Shown here: one piece after another, positions 8,263 to 20,333 of the stretch
How the letters are laid out: each line of letters opens with the position of its first letter
Position numbering within the stretch: position 1 is the first letter of the stretch
Origin: Phycisphaeraceae bacterium
GTDB taxonomy: Bacteria; Planctomycetota; Phycisphaerae; Phycisphaerales; Phycisphaeraceae
DNA length: 64,000 nucleotides
Direction of reading: 5' to 3'
NCBI GenBank assembly: GCA_040222855.1
Contig: JAVKCD010000019.1
Coordinates: 852,912-916,911, forward strand
Made by a program: the position numbers and the translations under genes
The notes under the pieces: model-generated
The model's input: only the letters and a program-made list of their open reading frames with translations
Databases searched by the model: none
What the model was told of the DNA's origin: nothing

Positions 8263-11200
8263 AAACCACCGATCAAGGCAAGACGTACTGGCGTTCCATC
8301 GCGGAATACGCTGATTCCGAGGCGTTTGCCGCGAAGATTGCCGAGGAGTTCCCCGGCTACGACCCGGACGAGATCCGTTCGATGTCGCGGCGTAACTTCC
8401 TCGCTCTGGCGGGTGCCTCGATGGCACTGGCCGGTCTGACGATGACAGGTTGTCGTCGCTGGCCGCGCGAGTACGTCGTGCCCTACGCTTCGCGTCCGGG
8501 CGGCTCCACGCCTGGGGTTCCCGAGAAGTTTGCGTCGATGATCGATCGGCAGGGCGTGGCTCGGCCGACGCTTGTGACGAGCTTTGACGGCCGGCCGATC
8601 AAGATCGACGGCAATCCATCGCACCCCGCGTCGCTGGGGTCGTCTGATGTGCAGACACAGGCGGCGATTCTCGAGATGTACGACCCGGATCGCTCCCGGT
8701 CGCCGTTGTACGGCAAGGGTGAGCAGGCGGCCTACAGCTCGTGGGAAGCGTTTGACCGCTACGCGGGGACTCAGTTCGGCCCGCTCAAGGGTGGGCAGGC
8801 CGCGGGCGTGGCGTTCCTTTCCGAGGCGACCAGCAGCCCGACGCTCCTGGAGATGCGGGCTCGATTGCTTTCGGCGTACCCCGGTGCGGCATGGCACACC
8901 TGGGAGTCGGTGAATCGTGACAACGCGCTCGAGGGTGCTCAGGCGGCGTTTGGCCGGAGGGTGCGTCCTCAGTATGACCTGGCTAAAGCAGACGTCATCG
9001 CTGCGTTCGAGAGTGACCTGCTCGCAGACGATCCCGGTTATGCGATCAATGCTCGCGGCTGGGCTGCGGGTCGCAAGCGTGCGGATGCCGATGTTTCTGG
9101 AGAGATGAACCGGCTCTATGTGGCCGAGTCGACCTTTACGCCGACGGGCATGTCAGCGGATGAGCGTCTGCCGGTGAAGGTGTCCAAGCAGATCACCCTG
9201 CTGCGAGCCCTCGCGCTCCGTGTGGGCGCTTCGGGCGTGGCGGACCCCGGCTCGCTCAATGGCGAGTCGGCGTGGGTCGAGGCGTTGGCTGCAGACCTGG
9301 CGGCGCATCGCGGCCGGTCGGTTGTTGTGGTTGGTGATGCCCTCCCCGCTGAGGCTCATCACCTCGCACACCTGATCAACGCTCGGCTGGGCAACGCTGG
9401 CAGCACGGTGACGTACATCGACGAGCCGGGTGCCGATCAGTACCCGTGTGGCGCAAGTCTCTCTGACCTTGCAGCGAAGATCGAGTCGGGTGCGGTCACG
9501 CATCTGGTGATTCTTGGTGGCAATCCGGCGTATGACGCCCCCGCGTCGCTGGATATGACCAGCAAGATCGCGGGTGTGGCCAACACGGTTCACCTGAGTC
9601 TTTATGTGAACGAAACGAGCCGTCTGTGCCAGTGGCACCTGCCGATGGCCCATGCCCTCGAGTGCTGGGGTGATGGCACGGCGTGGGACGGTTCGCTGAT
9701 GGTTCAGCAGCCGCTGATCGAGCCGTTGTTTGGCGGCAAGTCGGCGATCGAACTGCTCGCGGTGGTGCTCCGAGAGCGCCCGCTAGCGGGTTACGACCTC
9801 GTGCAACGCACCTGGGCGGGGCGACTGGGTGGCGGCGACTTCGAGAAGTCGTGGCGCAAAGTCGTGCATGATGGCATGCTCGATCAGAAGCCTGAGACGC
9901 GGACGCCAAGTCCAAACCAAAATGTGCAGGCCGGAACCTATCCGACGCCAGCGATCGAGGCAGTCTTCAAGGCTTCGCCCGCGTTGGGTGACGGACGGAT
10001 GGCCAACAGCGGGTGGCTGCAGGAACTGCCTGATTCATCGACGAAAGTCTGCTGGGACAACCCGGCGTTGATTCATCCTGCGGACGCCAGCAAGCTCGGC
10101 GTCACGAAAGATGGCGACCTGATCACGGTTTCGGTGGATGGCGTGTCGCTGACGATGCCAGCCTTCCGCAAGCAGGGTCAGGCGAAAGGTTCGATCACGC
10201 TCTACCTGGGCTACGGTCGGACCGAAGCCGGTCAGATCGGCAGCGACGTGGGCGTGAATGTCTACCCGGCACGGCCTGCGGGTCGTGATGTCGCAGAAGC
10301 AAGCGTGACGCTGGCTGGCGGACATCACAAGCTCGCGCTAACCACGCAGCATCACCTTGTGGGCCTGGATTGGGTCGGCGAATACGGTCTGAAGAAGCGT
10401 GTCGGTGACCCGAAGGACCCGAACTACGAGCCCTACGTCGTCAAGAGCACTTCGCTGGAGCGCTACAAGAAGCTGCCCGGCTTCGTCGATCAGAATGTTC
10501 ACGGCGACCTGAGTCTCCAGCTCTGGAGCCCGCCGCCGCTGGACAGCACGACATCGAAGGTGGCGACCAAGGCCAAGCGCGAGGGCGGGCCAGAAGCCTT
10601 TAATGATCCGCACGCCTGGGGCATGAGCATCGACATGAATGCCTGCACCGGTTGCGGGGCGTGCATCATCGCGTGTCAGTCTGAGAACAACATCCCGGTC
10701 GTGGGTGCTCATCAGGTGGACATGAGCCGTGAGATGCACTGGCTCCGGTTGGATGTCTATTACAAGGGTGACCCCGAGGGATCGCCCGAGGTCATCTCGA
10801 TGCCGATGATGTGCACGCACTGCGAGAACGCGCCGTGTGAGCAGGTCTGCCCGGTCGCGGCGACGGTGCACGACACCGAAGGCCTCAACACGATGGTCTA
10901 CAACCGCTGCATCGGCACGCGGTACTGCTCGAACAACTGCCCGTACAAAGTCCGGCGGTTCAACTACTTCGATTATCACTCGAAGGACCCGCGCGGCGCG
11001 GCGATGCCCTGGCTGGACATCCCCGACAACCAGCAGCAAAAGAGTGTCGATCAGATCAAGCGCATGGTCTTCAATCCCGCGGTCACCGTCCGGATGCGTG
11101 GCATCATGGAGAAGTGCACCTACTGCACCCAGCGGATTGCCACGGCAAAGATCACGGCGAAGAACGAGCACCAGAAGAAGCTGCGGCCCAGCCCGCTTGT

Positions 11201-11480
11201 GCAGGATGGCGAGATCATCACGGCGTGCCAGATGGCCTGCCCGACCGAGGCGATTGTCTTTGGCAACCTCAACGATGCGGACGCGAAGGTCTCGAAGATT
11301 CAGTCGAATCCAAGGGCTTACGAGGTGCTGCGAGAGTTGAACACCCGGCCGAGGACCCGCCACCTGGCGAAGATCATGAACCCCAACCCCGTGCTCGCTG
11401 CGGCTCGCAAGGCCTCTAAGGGCAAGGCAACCGACGGCGCGCACGAGGAAACCAAGCACGAGGCCGCGACCCACGGCTGA
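8241..11480 (+). CDS. actB: Alternative complex III subunit ActB, fused molybdopterin-oxidoreductase-like and 4-cluster Fe-S protein
   Basis: 1079 residues. A twin-arginine-like signal SRRNFLALAGASMALAGL lies at about 49-66, after a roughly 48-residue leader, as in other ActB proteins. Residues 80-740 are a molybdopterin-oxidoreductase-like domain that in ActB has lost the cofactor (no Cys/Ser/SeCys ligand is evident). Residues about 797-1000 hold four Cys sets: CTGCGACIIAC, CTHCENAPCEQVCP with CIGTRYCSNNCP, CTYC and CQMACP, ligands for Fe-S clusters like those of NrfC/PsrB. The start is TTG 8241 or GTG 8250; either overlaps actA by 13-22 nt, so translation is probably coupled. ActB is the peripheral electron-relay subunit on ActC. 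Confidence 0.94.
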   Translation: MLHVPSLETTDQGKTYWRSIAEYADSEAFAAKIAEEFPGYDPDEIRSMSRRNFLALAGASMALAGLTMTGCRRWPREYVVPYASRPGGSTPGVPEKFASMIDRQGVARPTLVTSFDGRPIKIDGNPSHPASLGSSDVQTQAAILEMYDPDRSRSPLYGKGEQAAYSSWEAFDRYAGTQFGPLKGGQAAGVAFLSEATSSPTLLEMRARLLSAYPGAAWHTWESVNRDNALEGAQAAFGRRVRPQYDLAKADVIAAFESDLLADDPGYAINARGWAAGRKRADADVSGEMNRLYVAESTFTPTGMSADERLPVKVSKQITLLRALALRVGASGVADPGSLNGESAWVEALAADLAAHRGRSVVVVGDALPAEAHHLAHLINARLGNAGSTVTYIDEPGADQYPCGASLSDLAAKIESGAVTHLVILGGNPAYDAPASLDMTSKIAGVANTVHLSLYVNETSRLCQWHLPMAHALECWGDGTAWDGSLMVQQPLIEPLFGGKSAIELLAVVLRERPLAGYDLVQRTWAGRLGGGDFEKSWRKVVHDGMLDQKPETRTPSPNQNVQAGTYPTPAIEAVFKASPALGDGRMANSGWLQELPDSSTKVCWDNPALIHPADASKLGVTKDGDLITVSVDGVSLTMPAFRKQGQAKGSITLYLGYGRTEAGQIGSDVGVNVYPARPAGRDVAEASVTLAGGHHKLALTTQHHLVGLDWVGEYGLKKRVGDPKDPNYEPYVVKSTSLERYKKLPGFVDQNVHGDLSLQLWSPPPLDSTTSKVATKAKREGGPEAFNDPHAWGMSIDMNACTGCGACIIACQSENNIPVVGAHQVDMSREMHWLRLDVYYKGDPEGSPEVISMPMMCTHCENAPCEQVCPVAATVHDTEGLNTMVYNRCIGTRYCSNNCPYKVRRFNYFDYHSKDPRGAAMPWLDIPDNQQQKSVDQIKRMVFNPAVTVRMRGIMEKCTYCTQRIATAKITAKNEHQKKLRPSPLVQDGEIITACQMACPTEAIVFGNLNDADAKVSKIQSNPRAYEVLRELNTRPRTRHLAKIMNPNPVLAAARKASKGKATDGAHEETKHEAATHG

Positions 11481-11539
11481 ACCGAGGACCCTGCGGGCTG
11501 ACGCCCGCTTTGGCCCGGCGACGGCCGGAGTGAAGAACC

Positions 11540-12979
11540 ATGGCGACGATCCATCCCCAAATCCTGATGACGGACCAGAACACCTACGACCACCCGTCGG
11601 AGCGTCCGCCGCTGGTCACCGGTGCCAACGACTTCACGACCGTGACGGACAAGGTCGTCAACATCGCGCTGGGCAAGCCCACGGCGTGGTGGTGGATCGC
11701 GTTTGGCATCACCAGCTTCATCGCGATGCTGTTCTTTGTTCAGATCGGCATCCTGTTCGCGACGGGTGTGGGCATCTGGGGCAACAACCAGCCCGCCTCG
11801 TGGGGCTTCCCGATCATCAACTTCGTGTTCTGGGTCGGCATCGGCCACGCCGGGACGCTGATCTCCGCGATCCTGTTCCTGTTCCGGCAGAACTGGCGGA
11901 CCTCGATCAACCGGTTTGCTGAGGCGATGACGATCTTCGCCGTCGTCTGCGCCGGCGTCTTCCCGCTGATTCACGTCGGCCGACCGTGGCTGGCGTTCTG
12001 GCTTTTCCCGTACCCGAACCAGATGGCGATGTGGCCGCAGTTCCGCTCGCCGCTGCTCTGGGACGTGTTCGCGGTCTCGACCTACTTCAGCGTGTCGCTG
12101 GCCTTCTGGTACGTCGGCATGGTGCCCGACCTGGCTACGATCCGGGACCGGGCCAAGAATCGTTTAACGCAGATTTTCTACGGCGTCCTGTCCATGGGCT
12201 GGAACGGCTCGAGCCGTCACTGGCAACGCTACGAGCGGATGTACCTGCTGCTCGCGGCCCTGGCGACTCCGCTGGTGCTCTCGGTGCACTCGGTCGTGTC
12301 GTTTGACTTCGCCATTTCGCAGCTTCCCGGCTGGCACACGACGATCTTCCCGCCTTACTTCGTCGCCGGGGCGATCTATGGCGGGTTCGCCATGGTGCTG
12401 ACGCTGGCCATCCCATCACGGGTGATCTTCGGCATCAAGGACCTGATCACGATGCGGCACATCGACCTGATGTGCAAGGTCATGCTCGGCACGGGGCTGA
12501 TCGTGACGTTCGCCTACGCCGTCGAGTTCTTCATCGCCTGGTACTCGAACCACCATTTCGAGCAGTTCCTTTTCCTCAACCGCCCCTTCGGTCCCTACAA
12601 GTGGGTGGGCTTCGCGGCGATGTTCACGCTCAACTGCGTCATCCCGCAGATCCTGTGGTTCCGCTGGTGCCGCATGAACGTCTGGACCGTGATGCTCGCT
12701 GCGATGTCGATTAATGCCGGTATGTGGTTCGAGCGTTATGTGATCGTGGTCACCTCACTGACCCGTGATTTCCTGCCGTCGAGCTGGGACGACTTTATGC
12801 CGACGTTCTTCGATTACAGCATGTTCTTCTGCTCATTCGGGCTGTTCCTGAGTCTCTTCCTGATCTTCCTCAAGGTGCTCCCGATCATTGCCATCGCTGA
12901 AGTGAAGACCGTGATGCCGGGCGCACACGAGGGCCATGGTCATGGCGAAGACCACCACGGTGAGGAGTCCGACCGATGA
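11540..12979 (+). CDS. actC: Alternative complex III subunit ActC, NrfD-like quinol-binding membrane protein
   Basis: 479 residues with about ten membrane helices, NrfD/PsrC family. Seen: [57 protein letters not shown], then [16 protein letters not shown] and a C-terminal His/Glu-rich tail ([13 protein letters not shown]). In ACIII this subunit binds quinol at the periplasmic face and is thought to help proton translocation. The start follows a GGAG site; the stop overlaps the actD start by 4 nt (ATGA). The 59-bp gap after actB shows no terminator. Confidence 0.95.
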   Translation: MATIHPQILMTDQNTYDHPSERPPLVTGANDFTTVTDKVVNIALGKPTAWWWIAFGITSFIAMLFFVQIGILFATGVGIWGNNQPASWGFPIINFVFWVGIGHAGTLISAILFLFRQNWRTSINRFAEAMTIFAVVCAGVFPLIHVGRPWLAFWLFPYPNQMAMWPQFRSPLLWDVFAVSTYFSVSLAFWYVGMVPDLATIRDRAKNRLTQIFYGVLSMGWNGSSRHWQRYERMYLLLAALATPLVLSVHSVVSFDFAISQLPGWHTTIFPPYFVAGAIYGGFAMVLTLAIPSRVIFGIKDLITMRHIDLMCKVMLGTGLIVTFAYAVEFFIAWYSNHHFEQFLFLNRPFGPYKWVGFAAMFTLNCVIPQILWFRWCRMNVWTVMLAAMSINAGMWFERYVIVVTSLTRDFLPSSWDDFMPTFFDYSMFFCSFGLFLSLFLIFLKVLPIIAIAEVKTVMPGAHEGHGHGEDHHGEESDR

Positions 12980-13590
12980 GCGTGATGGATGCCCCGATTC
13001 CCGACACTCCGACCGATGAGGGCTCCAAGAAGGACCTCTACGGCATCATCGCGGAGTTCAAAGACATCAATGTTCTGATGCCTGCGGTCCGCAAATGCCG
13101 GGACGACGGCTACAGCAAGTGGGATGTCCACGCACCCTTCCCGATCCACGGCATCGACGAGGAGATGGGGCTCAAACGCAGCATCCTCCCGTACTTCGTT
13201 CTGGTCGGCGGGCTGATCGGCATGAGCCTGGGGATTATCCTCACGGTCTACACCATGGCGGGCCCGATCAACACATGGCTGTGGGTGAACCTCGAAGCGT
13301 ACCCGTACCTGATCTCAGGCAAGCCGTACAACAGTTTTCCCGCGTACATCCCGCCGATCTTCGAGTTGACGATCCTCTTCTCGGCGTTCACGGCGGTGTT
13401 CAGTATGTTCGCGCTCAATGGATTGCCGATGCTCTTCCACCCGCTGTTCAAGAGCACCAACTTCCGGCGTGCGACGGCGGATCGGTTTTTCATCTGTATC
13501 GAGGCGCGGGACCCGAAGTTTGATCCCGAAACCACCTACAACTACCTCCGCGAACTCGGACCCGAGTCGCTTGAGGTCATTGAAGAGTAA
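12976..13590 (+). CDS. actD: Alternative complex III subunit ActD (DUF3341)
   Basis: 204 residues. The family features are present: [20 protein letters not shown] and [20 protein letters not shown], then two membrane hairpins ([20 protein letters not shown] and [18 protein letters not shown]) and a cytoplasmic C-terminus with [13 protein letters not shown]. It is a structural membrane subunit without cofactor. It overlaps actC by 4 nt and is 6 nt from actE. Confidence 0.94.
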   Translation: MSVMDAPIPDTPTDEGSKKDLYGIIAEFKDINVLMPAVRKCRDDGYSKWDVHAPFPIHGIDEEMGLKRSILPYFVLVGGLIGMSLGIILTVYTMAGPINTWLWVNLEAYPYLISGKPYNSFPAYIPPIFELTILFSAFTAVFSMFALNGLPMLFHPLFKSTNFRRATADRFFICIEARDPKFDPETTYNYLRELGPESLEVIEE

Positions 13591-13596
13591 GCGACG

Positions 13597-14346
13597 ATGG
13601 CCAGGCCCAACGATCCCGATATCAACTACCGGCTCCCCAAGGTGCCTTTCGTCCTGATCGCAGCGATCCTGATCGTCTGCGCGTTCGCGCTGATCCCGCC
13701 CTCGCTGGCGGCGTTGGCCCGGCAGAGCATGAGTGACCAGCCGAGGGTGCACCTCTTTCAGGGAATGGACCACTCCATCGCCCCGAAGGCTCAGGACGCC
13801 TCGACGGTGTTCGCTGACGGTCGAGCGATGCGCCCGCGCGTGGTGGGCACCGTCGCCCGTGGCGAGCTTCGTGAAGACGATCATTATTACCGGGGTTACC
13901 GGGTGGAGAACGGCGAGACGGTTTACTTCCGCGGGTTCCCTGAGGTGTTCGAGATTTCTGACCGGACGATGAACCTCGGTATGAAGGAATACAACACCAG
14001 TTGTTTCCCGTGCCACGGCAAGGACGGCTACGGCAATGGCCCGGTGCACATCCGAGCAAGCTGGTTGTCGCAGCGAGACCCGGCGAACAACGCCTGGGTC
14101 CCGCCGTCGAATCTCCACGCAGTCGATCCGACCGCGGGCAAGCCTCAGTACGGACCAGAACTGTACGAGGATGGCCGGTTGTTTAACGTGATTACGCACG
14201 GCATCCGCAACATGGCTGGCTACGGCCACAAGCTCAACGAGGAAGATCGCTGGGCGATCATCCTCTACATCCGCGCGATGCAGCGGAGTCAGCACGCGAG
14301 CCTGGCCGATGTGCCAGCCGACAAGGTCGAGGCACTCGGGCGGTGA
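13597..14346 (+). CDS. actE: Alternative complex III subunit ActE, monohaem cytochrome c
   Basis: 249 residues with an N-terminal membrane anchor (VPFVLIAAILIVCAFALIPP) and one haem site, CFPCH, followed by GKDGYGNGPV; the distal Met is likely in HGIRNMAGYG. The C-terminal helix WAIILYIRAMQRSQHA is typical of the cytochrome c fold. It shuttles electrons from ActA or ActB toward the terminal oxidase. Spacing of 6 nt after actD. Confidence 0.93.
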   Translation: MARPNDPDINYRLPKVPFVLIAAILIVCAFALIPPSLAALARQSMSDQPRVHLFQGMDHSIAPKAQDASTVFADGRAMRPRVVGTVARGELREDDHYYRGYRVENGETVYFRGFPEVFEISDRTMNLGMKEYNTSCFPCHGKDGYGNGPVHIRASWLSQRDPANNAWVPPSNLHAVDPTAGKPQYGPELYEDGRLFNVITHGIRNMAGYGHKLNEEDRWAIILYIRAMQRSQHASLADVPADKVEALGR

Positions 14347-14394
14347 GCCCCGGTAAGCCATTGAACAAGGTCAACCGATAGCAGACAGGGCAAG

Positions 14395-15873
14395 ATGGTG
14401 TCGCACCACGGACCACAAAAACTCCAGGAATCGGACAAACGTCGCATCAGCGAGCGGCTCGCCGGCTACGGCCCGGCGCTGCTCATCGGCGGGTTCATCT
14501 TCCTCGGCCTGGCACTGGCACTGTCCATGTTTGCGGATCGAGGCTGGGAGCGACTCTCACACGCTTACCTGCTCAATGCCACCTTCTACCTGACACTCTC
14601 CATCGGCGGGCTGTTCTTCGTGCTCGCCACGCACCTGTTCCGCGCGTCATGGTGCGCGGTGGTTCGGCGGATCCCGGAAACCCTCGCGGCGAACCTCGGC
14701 GTCGTCGCCGTCATGTTCATCCCGGTGCTGGCGGTGGTGATGTCCAACACCGGCATCCTGTACCCCTGGGCCCAACCGTTTAATCAGATGATGGGTTATC
14801 ACGGCGATGACCACGCGATGGTGAGTCCCGTTGACGACCACACGCTTCACGCCAGCGGTGACCTCACTCAAGGCTTCGAGATCACGATGATCGCCGACGA
14901 GGCGGGTCACGAAGAAGGCAGCCACGCCGAGGCGGGCTATCACGATCGCAGCAAGCCCCACCACAGCGACAACTACAACCCCGCTGTCGATGGTGCCGGG
15001 CGTGAGATGACTCACTGGATGGTCACCAACAAGCAGCCCTGGCTCAGCGGATGGTTCTTCACCCTCCGCGTTGTGTTCTACTTCGTCGTGTGGATCGGAA
15101 TTGCCTGGTGGTACTTCGGATTAGGCCAGCGGCAGGACGCCTCAGGCGAAGCCGACCTCTCGCGAATCCGTGAGGTCTACTCCCCGCCCCTGGTGTTTAT
15201 CTTTGCTCTGACGCTCGGTTCAGCTGTCTTTGACATCGTGATGTCACTCGATCCGGCGTTTTATTCGACCATGCTCCCGGTGATCGTGTTCGCGGGCTCG
15301 TTCCTCTCAGCATTGTGCCTGACCGTCCTGCTCGCGTTGTTGCTCCAACGGCACGGCTATCTCGGATCGGTCAACGTCGAGCACTACCACGACCTGGGCA
15401 AGCTGATGTTCGCCTTCGTGTTCTTCTGGGGCTACACCAGCTTCAGCCAGTTCATGCTGCTCTGGTATGCCTCGATCCCCGAAACCGTCTACTGGCTGGA
15501 GAACCGTGGCCTGTCGATCTCCGAGCGCTTCGTCAACGAGCCCACCGGCTGGTGGACCATCTCGGCGATCCTGCTCTTTGGACACCTGCTGCTGCCGTTC
15601 GCCTACCTGGTGACCCGCAAGACCAAACGCAACATGGCTTGGCTCGCCACGGCGGCCGTCTGGCTGCTCGCGATGCACTGGATCGATCTCTACTGGATGA
15701 TCATGCCCGAGTTCAGCACGCCGACGCTCCCTGGTTTCTCCGTCGAACTGGTGCTACTGCTCGCCCTTGGCTGCTTCTACGCCTTCGGCATCACCCGGCT
15801 GGCCGTCGGTCGGCACGCCATGGCCATCAACGACCCCCGCATGCCCGAGTGCCTAGCACTCAAGCAGCTCTGA
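14395..15873 (+). CDS. actF: Alternative complex III subunit ActF, NrfD-like membrane protein
   Basis: 492 residues, about ten helices, paralogous to ActC. A Gly/Asp/His-rich periplasmic loop of about 110 residues (positions 130-215, e.g. ADEAGHEEGSHAEAGYHDRS) separates the first and second halves. Conserved-looking helices include FYLTLSIGGLFFVLATHLF, FDIVMSLDPAFYSTML, FVFFWGYTSFSQFMLLWYA and AMHWIDLYWMIMPEF. In ACIII, ActF sits beside ActC and is the second candidate proton-channel subunit. It is 48 bp after actE with no terminator between. Confidence 0.94.
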   Translation: MVSHHGPQKLQESDKRRISERLAGYGPALLIGGFIFLGLALALSMFADRGWERLSHAYLLNATFYLTLSIGGLFFVLATHLFRASWCAVVRRIPETLAANLGVVAVMFIPVLAVVMSNTGILYPWAQPFNQMMGYHGDDHAMVSPVDDHTLHASGDLTQGFEITMIADEAGHEEGSHAEAGYHDRSKPHHSDNYNPAVDGAGREMTHWMVTNKQPWLSGWFFTLRVVFYFVVWIGIAWWYFGLGQRQDASGEADLSRIREVYSPPLVFIFALTLGSAVFDIVMSLDPAFYSTMLPVIVFAGSFLSALCLTVLLALLLQRHGYLGSVNVEHYHDLGKLMFAFVFFWGYTSFSQFMLLWYASIPETVYWLENRGLSISERFVNEPTGWWTISAILLFGHLLLPFAYLVTRKTKRNMAWLATAAVWLLAMHWIDLYWMIMPEFSTPTLPGFSVELVLLLALGCFYAFGITRLAVGRHAMAINDPRMPECLALKQL

Positions 15874-15891
15874 TCTAAAAAGGCGTATTCG

Positions 15892-16263
15892 ATGGACAGC
15901 CACACCTCATCCCAGACCCCTAAGCCCGAGCTTCACGAGCAGGGCATCAACGTACCGATTCTCGCCGTGACCCTGGCGATGGCGGTACCGATCCTCGCGG
16001 CAATCGTCATCCTGACCAACGCCGCCTATCGCTACGCCTGGGCCAATGAAGAGGAACGCAAGGTCATCGATGCGCCCCACAAGGCCGTCGATCCGGTCTC
16101 GGGTCAGCGTGTCGATCAACTCATCACCGAGCAGCTAGCCAATCTTGGCGCCGGTTCGGCCGCCGAGAGCGCCTATCGTTGGAGAGACCGGGAAGCCGGA
16201 ACCGTGGTGATCCCCATCGACCGTGCGATGGAGCTAACGATCCGCGATTTGCACGAAAACTGA
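15892..16263 (+). CDS. Small single-pass membrane protein of the ACIII operon
   Basis: 123 residues. One membrane helix (about 21-45, VPILAVTLAMAVPILAAIVI) and a periplasmic tail with RVDQLITEQLANL and TVVIPIDRAMELTIRDLHEN. It sits 18 nt after actF and before the SCO gene, the place where ACIII operons often carry a small accessory membrane subunit (ActG/ActH). I cannot match it to one of these by sequence alone. The C-terminal VVIPIDRAME pattern is reminiscent of short caa3-associated proteins of planctomycetes. Confidence 0.75.
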   Translation: MDSHTSSQTPKPELHEQGINVPILAVTLAMAVPILAAIVILTNAAYRYAWANEEERKVIDAPHKAVDPVSGQRVDQLITEQLANLGAGSAAESAYRWRDREAGTVVIPIDRAMELTIRDLHEN

Positions 16264-16315
16264 TGGCTGGCCTGGCCCCGACGCCACGGCGTCAGCCTGA
16301 AAAGGACCCGTGGCG

Positions 16316-17251
16316 ATGTCTCGCCCCTCAGGAACAAGGTTTTTCGGTCTGCTGACAGCCCTGCTGGTCGGCCTGTCGTCATCATTCGCGATGGCTCAGG
16401 GCGCACCTCCTGCTGCCAGTCCCGCAGCCGTCAAACCCGTGGACGACAAGCTCCCCGCGTATCAGCCATCCTCCCCGCCGACGGATCGCACCGAGTTGCT
16501 GCCTCCCGATCTTCAGGGGGCCAACATCGACGAGACCAATCTCGGCCAGACCATCCCGCTGGACCTCGATTTCTTTGATGAAAACGGCCGCGCGGTCAAA
16601 CTCTCCGATTACTTCCGCGACGGTCGACCGGTCATCCTGCAGATGGCTTATTACCGCTGCCCGATGCTCTGCCCTCTGGTGCTCGACTCCATGAGCAACA
16701 CCATCGAGGAGATGGGCTGGCTGCCGGGCGAGGACTACCAGGTCATCACGGTGAGCATCGACCCCCGCGAGCGCCCCAAGGACGCCATGGAACGCAAGCG
16801 CGAAGTGTTCCTGACCCTTGATGAGGATGCCGCAGCAGGTTGGGCCTTCCTGACCGGCCGAGATGAGGACATCCGGTCGCTGGCCGATTCGGTCGGCTTT
16901 CAATACCGGTACATCGAACGTCAGGATGAGTACTCCCACGCAGCGGGGATCATGGTGCTGTCCCCCGAAGGCCGGATCTCACGGTACTTCGTGATGCTCA
17001 AGTATCCCGCCCGCACACTAAGGCTCTCACTGGTCGAAGCGGGCGAAGGAAAGGTCGGTTCGACGTTAGACCGAATTCTCCTAACATGCTTTCAGTACGA
17101 CGCCGCCGAAGGGCGTTACGTCCCGGTCGCGATGGGGCTGATGAAGCTAGGCGGAGCGGTTACAGTGACCGCACTCGGGCTGTTGGTTGGGTTGATGTTC
17201 GCCTTCGAGGCGGTTCGTCGCCGATCTAGAGACCAGGTCAAATCAGCGTAA
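16316..17251 (+). CDS. SCO1/SenC family copper chaperone for cytochrome oxidase
   Basis: 311 residues from ATG 16316, behind an AAAAGGA site (an upstream in-frame GTG at 16310 is also possible). A signal peptide is followed by a thioredoxin-like fold: QMAYYRCPMLCPLVLDSMSN carries the copper-binding CxxxC (about residues 115-119), with VITVSIDPRERP behind it and the third ligand His in EYSHAAG (about 208). Unusually it ends with a C-terminal membrane helix (VTVTALGLLVGLMFAFEAV) and a basic tail, so it is anchored at its C-terminus. Its role is delivery of copper to the CuA site of CoxB, encoded next. Confidence 0.93.
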   Translation: MSRPSGTRFFGLLTALLVGLSSSFAMAQGAPPAASPAAVKPVDDKLPAYQPSSPPTDRTELLPPDLQGANIDETNLGQTIPLDLDFFDENGRAVKLSDYFRDGRPVILQMAYYRCPMLCPLVLDSMSNTIEEMGWLPGEDYQVITVSIDPRERPKDAMERKREVFLTLDEDAAAGWAFLTGRDEDIRSLADSVGFQYRYIERQDEYSHAAGIMVLSPEGRISRYFVMLKYPARTLRLSLVEAGEGKVGSTLDRILLTCFQYDAAEGRYVPVAMGLMKLGGAVTVTALGLLVGLMFAFEAVRRRSRDQVKSA

Positions 17252-17292
17252 GAAGGATGACCCCGCCGCTTGAGCGGGATACAGTTAGGGAA

Positions 17293-17313
17293 AACCCCGG
17301 CGAAAACGGGGTT
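17293..17313 (+). other. Stem-loop between SCO and coxB
   Basis: AACCCCG-GCGAAAA-CGGGGTT is a 7-bp perfect stem with a 7-nt loop, without a T-run. It lies 32 bp upstream of the coxB start and might be a processing or stabilising element that sets oxidase subunit levels within the long transcript. Confidence 0.4.
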
Positions 17314-17344
17314 CATCGGGCCAGACCCAGCAAGGTTGCGTGTG

Positions 17345-18418
17345 ATGTCGCTATTGATGGCTTCTTTTATCGACGAGTGGGTCCTCAACTGGATGCCGCG
17401 CCAGGCGTCCACGACCGCGGAAGACATTGACTACGCCTTCTACTGGATCTACTGGGTCAGCGTGGTCTGCTTCGTGGCCATTGGCTTCCTCATGTTCTTC
17501 TTCTCGTGGAAGTACAAGCAGAAGGATATGGACACTCTCGGCGAGGGGCCGACCCACAGCACCGCTCTCGAGCTGGCCTGGACCATCCCACCCACCATCG
17601 CCGTCCTTGCCTTCTTCGCCATGGGGTTCGTCGGCTACCGCGACATGGCCGTCCCGCCCTCGAATACCTATCAGATCGTCGTGACTGGCTACAAGTGGGG
17701 CTGGTCCTTCCAGTACCCCAACGGCTACAGCGACTCCAACCTCCACGTCCCCGCTGGCCGTCCGGTCGAGCTCATTATGCAGTCGCAGGACGTGATCCAC
17801 TCGGTGTTCATTCCCGATTTCCGCGTCAAGAAGGACTGCGTGCCCGGCCGGTACAACAAACTCTGGTTCGAGACCGAGTTCGACCCCGAGTATGCCGAAG
17901 AACTGGCCGCTGGCGACACGACCTTCACAGTCAATAAGCACATCCTCTTCTGCACCGAATACTGCGGGAACAAGCACTCCCAGATGCTCGCCGATGTCTA
18001 CGTCCACCAGCCGGCTGACTTCGCCGCCTGGCTCGACTCCGCCGCCGACATCCGCAAGGACCCGCCCGCAGTCGCTGGCGAGTCCCTGCTCAACAAGAGT
18101 GGTTGCTACCAGTGCCACTCGATCGATGGAACCGTCATCATCGGCCCGAGCTTCAAGGACCTCTACCAGCATCAGGGTAAGTGGGCCGATGGCCAGGACT
18201 ACGTCGCCGACGCGAACTACATCCGCGAGTCGATCCTCTACCCCGGCGCCCACATCGTCGCCGGTTACCAGAACGTGATGCCCTCCTATAAGGGCCGTCT
18301 CAAAGACATTGAGATCACAGCGATCATCGAGTACCTCAAGACCATCAGCACCCACTTCTCCGGCTCGGTCGAGACCGACTGGGAGAAGCTCGAGTCCACC
18401 GGCACCGCCAGCGAGTAA
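17345..18418 (+). CDS. coxB: Cytochrome caa3 oxidase subunit II (CuA) with fused cytochrome c domain
   Basis: 357 residues from ATG 17345. Two N-terminal membrane helices (about 32-53 and 74-94), then the cupredoxin domain with HSVFIPDFRVKKDCVPGR and the binuclear CuA motif CTEYCGNKHSQM (about 203-214). The C-terminal extension carries a haem c site, CYQCH (about 254-258), and a distal Met region (NVMPSYKG), defining the caa3 type. It accepts electrons directly from ActE or its own haem and feeds CoxA. The open frame begins 75 nt earlier, but that part covers the upstream stem-loop and is not conserved-looking. Confidence 0.95.
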   Translation: MSLLMASFIDEWVLNWMPRQASTTAEDIDYAFYWIYWVSVVCFVAIGFLMFFFSWKYKQKDMDTLGEGPTHSTALELAWTIPPTIAVLAFFAMGFVGYRDMAVPPSNTYQIVVTGYKWGWSFQYPNGYSDSNLHVPAGRPVELIMQSQDVIHSVFIPDFRVKKDCVPGRYNKLWFETEFDPEYAEELAAGDTTFTVNKHILFCTEYCGNKHSQMLADVYVHQPADFAAWLDSAADIRKDPPAVAGESLLNKSGCYQCHSIDGTVIIGPSFKDLYQHQGKWADGQDYVADANYIRESILYPGAHIVAGYQNVMPSYKGRLKDIEITAIIEYLKTISTHFSGSVETDWEKLESTGTASE

Positions 18419-18472
18419 GCCATCAACTGTTCCCGCCGCATCATCGGCGGGTGAATATCGAGGAAGACGTCC

Positions 18473-20260
<1,788 letters not shown>

Positions 20261-20333
20261 CTGATTTTCCGCCGGTCCTGTACGTCAACGGGCCCGGTCA
20301 TTTTCCACTGACGACGACGAGGCTGACAGCGTC

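Noticed and set aside
10338-11474. 378-residue - strand frame opposite actB
   Set aside because: Arg/Val/His-rich shadow of the Fe-S part of actB; no motif or ribosome site.
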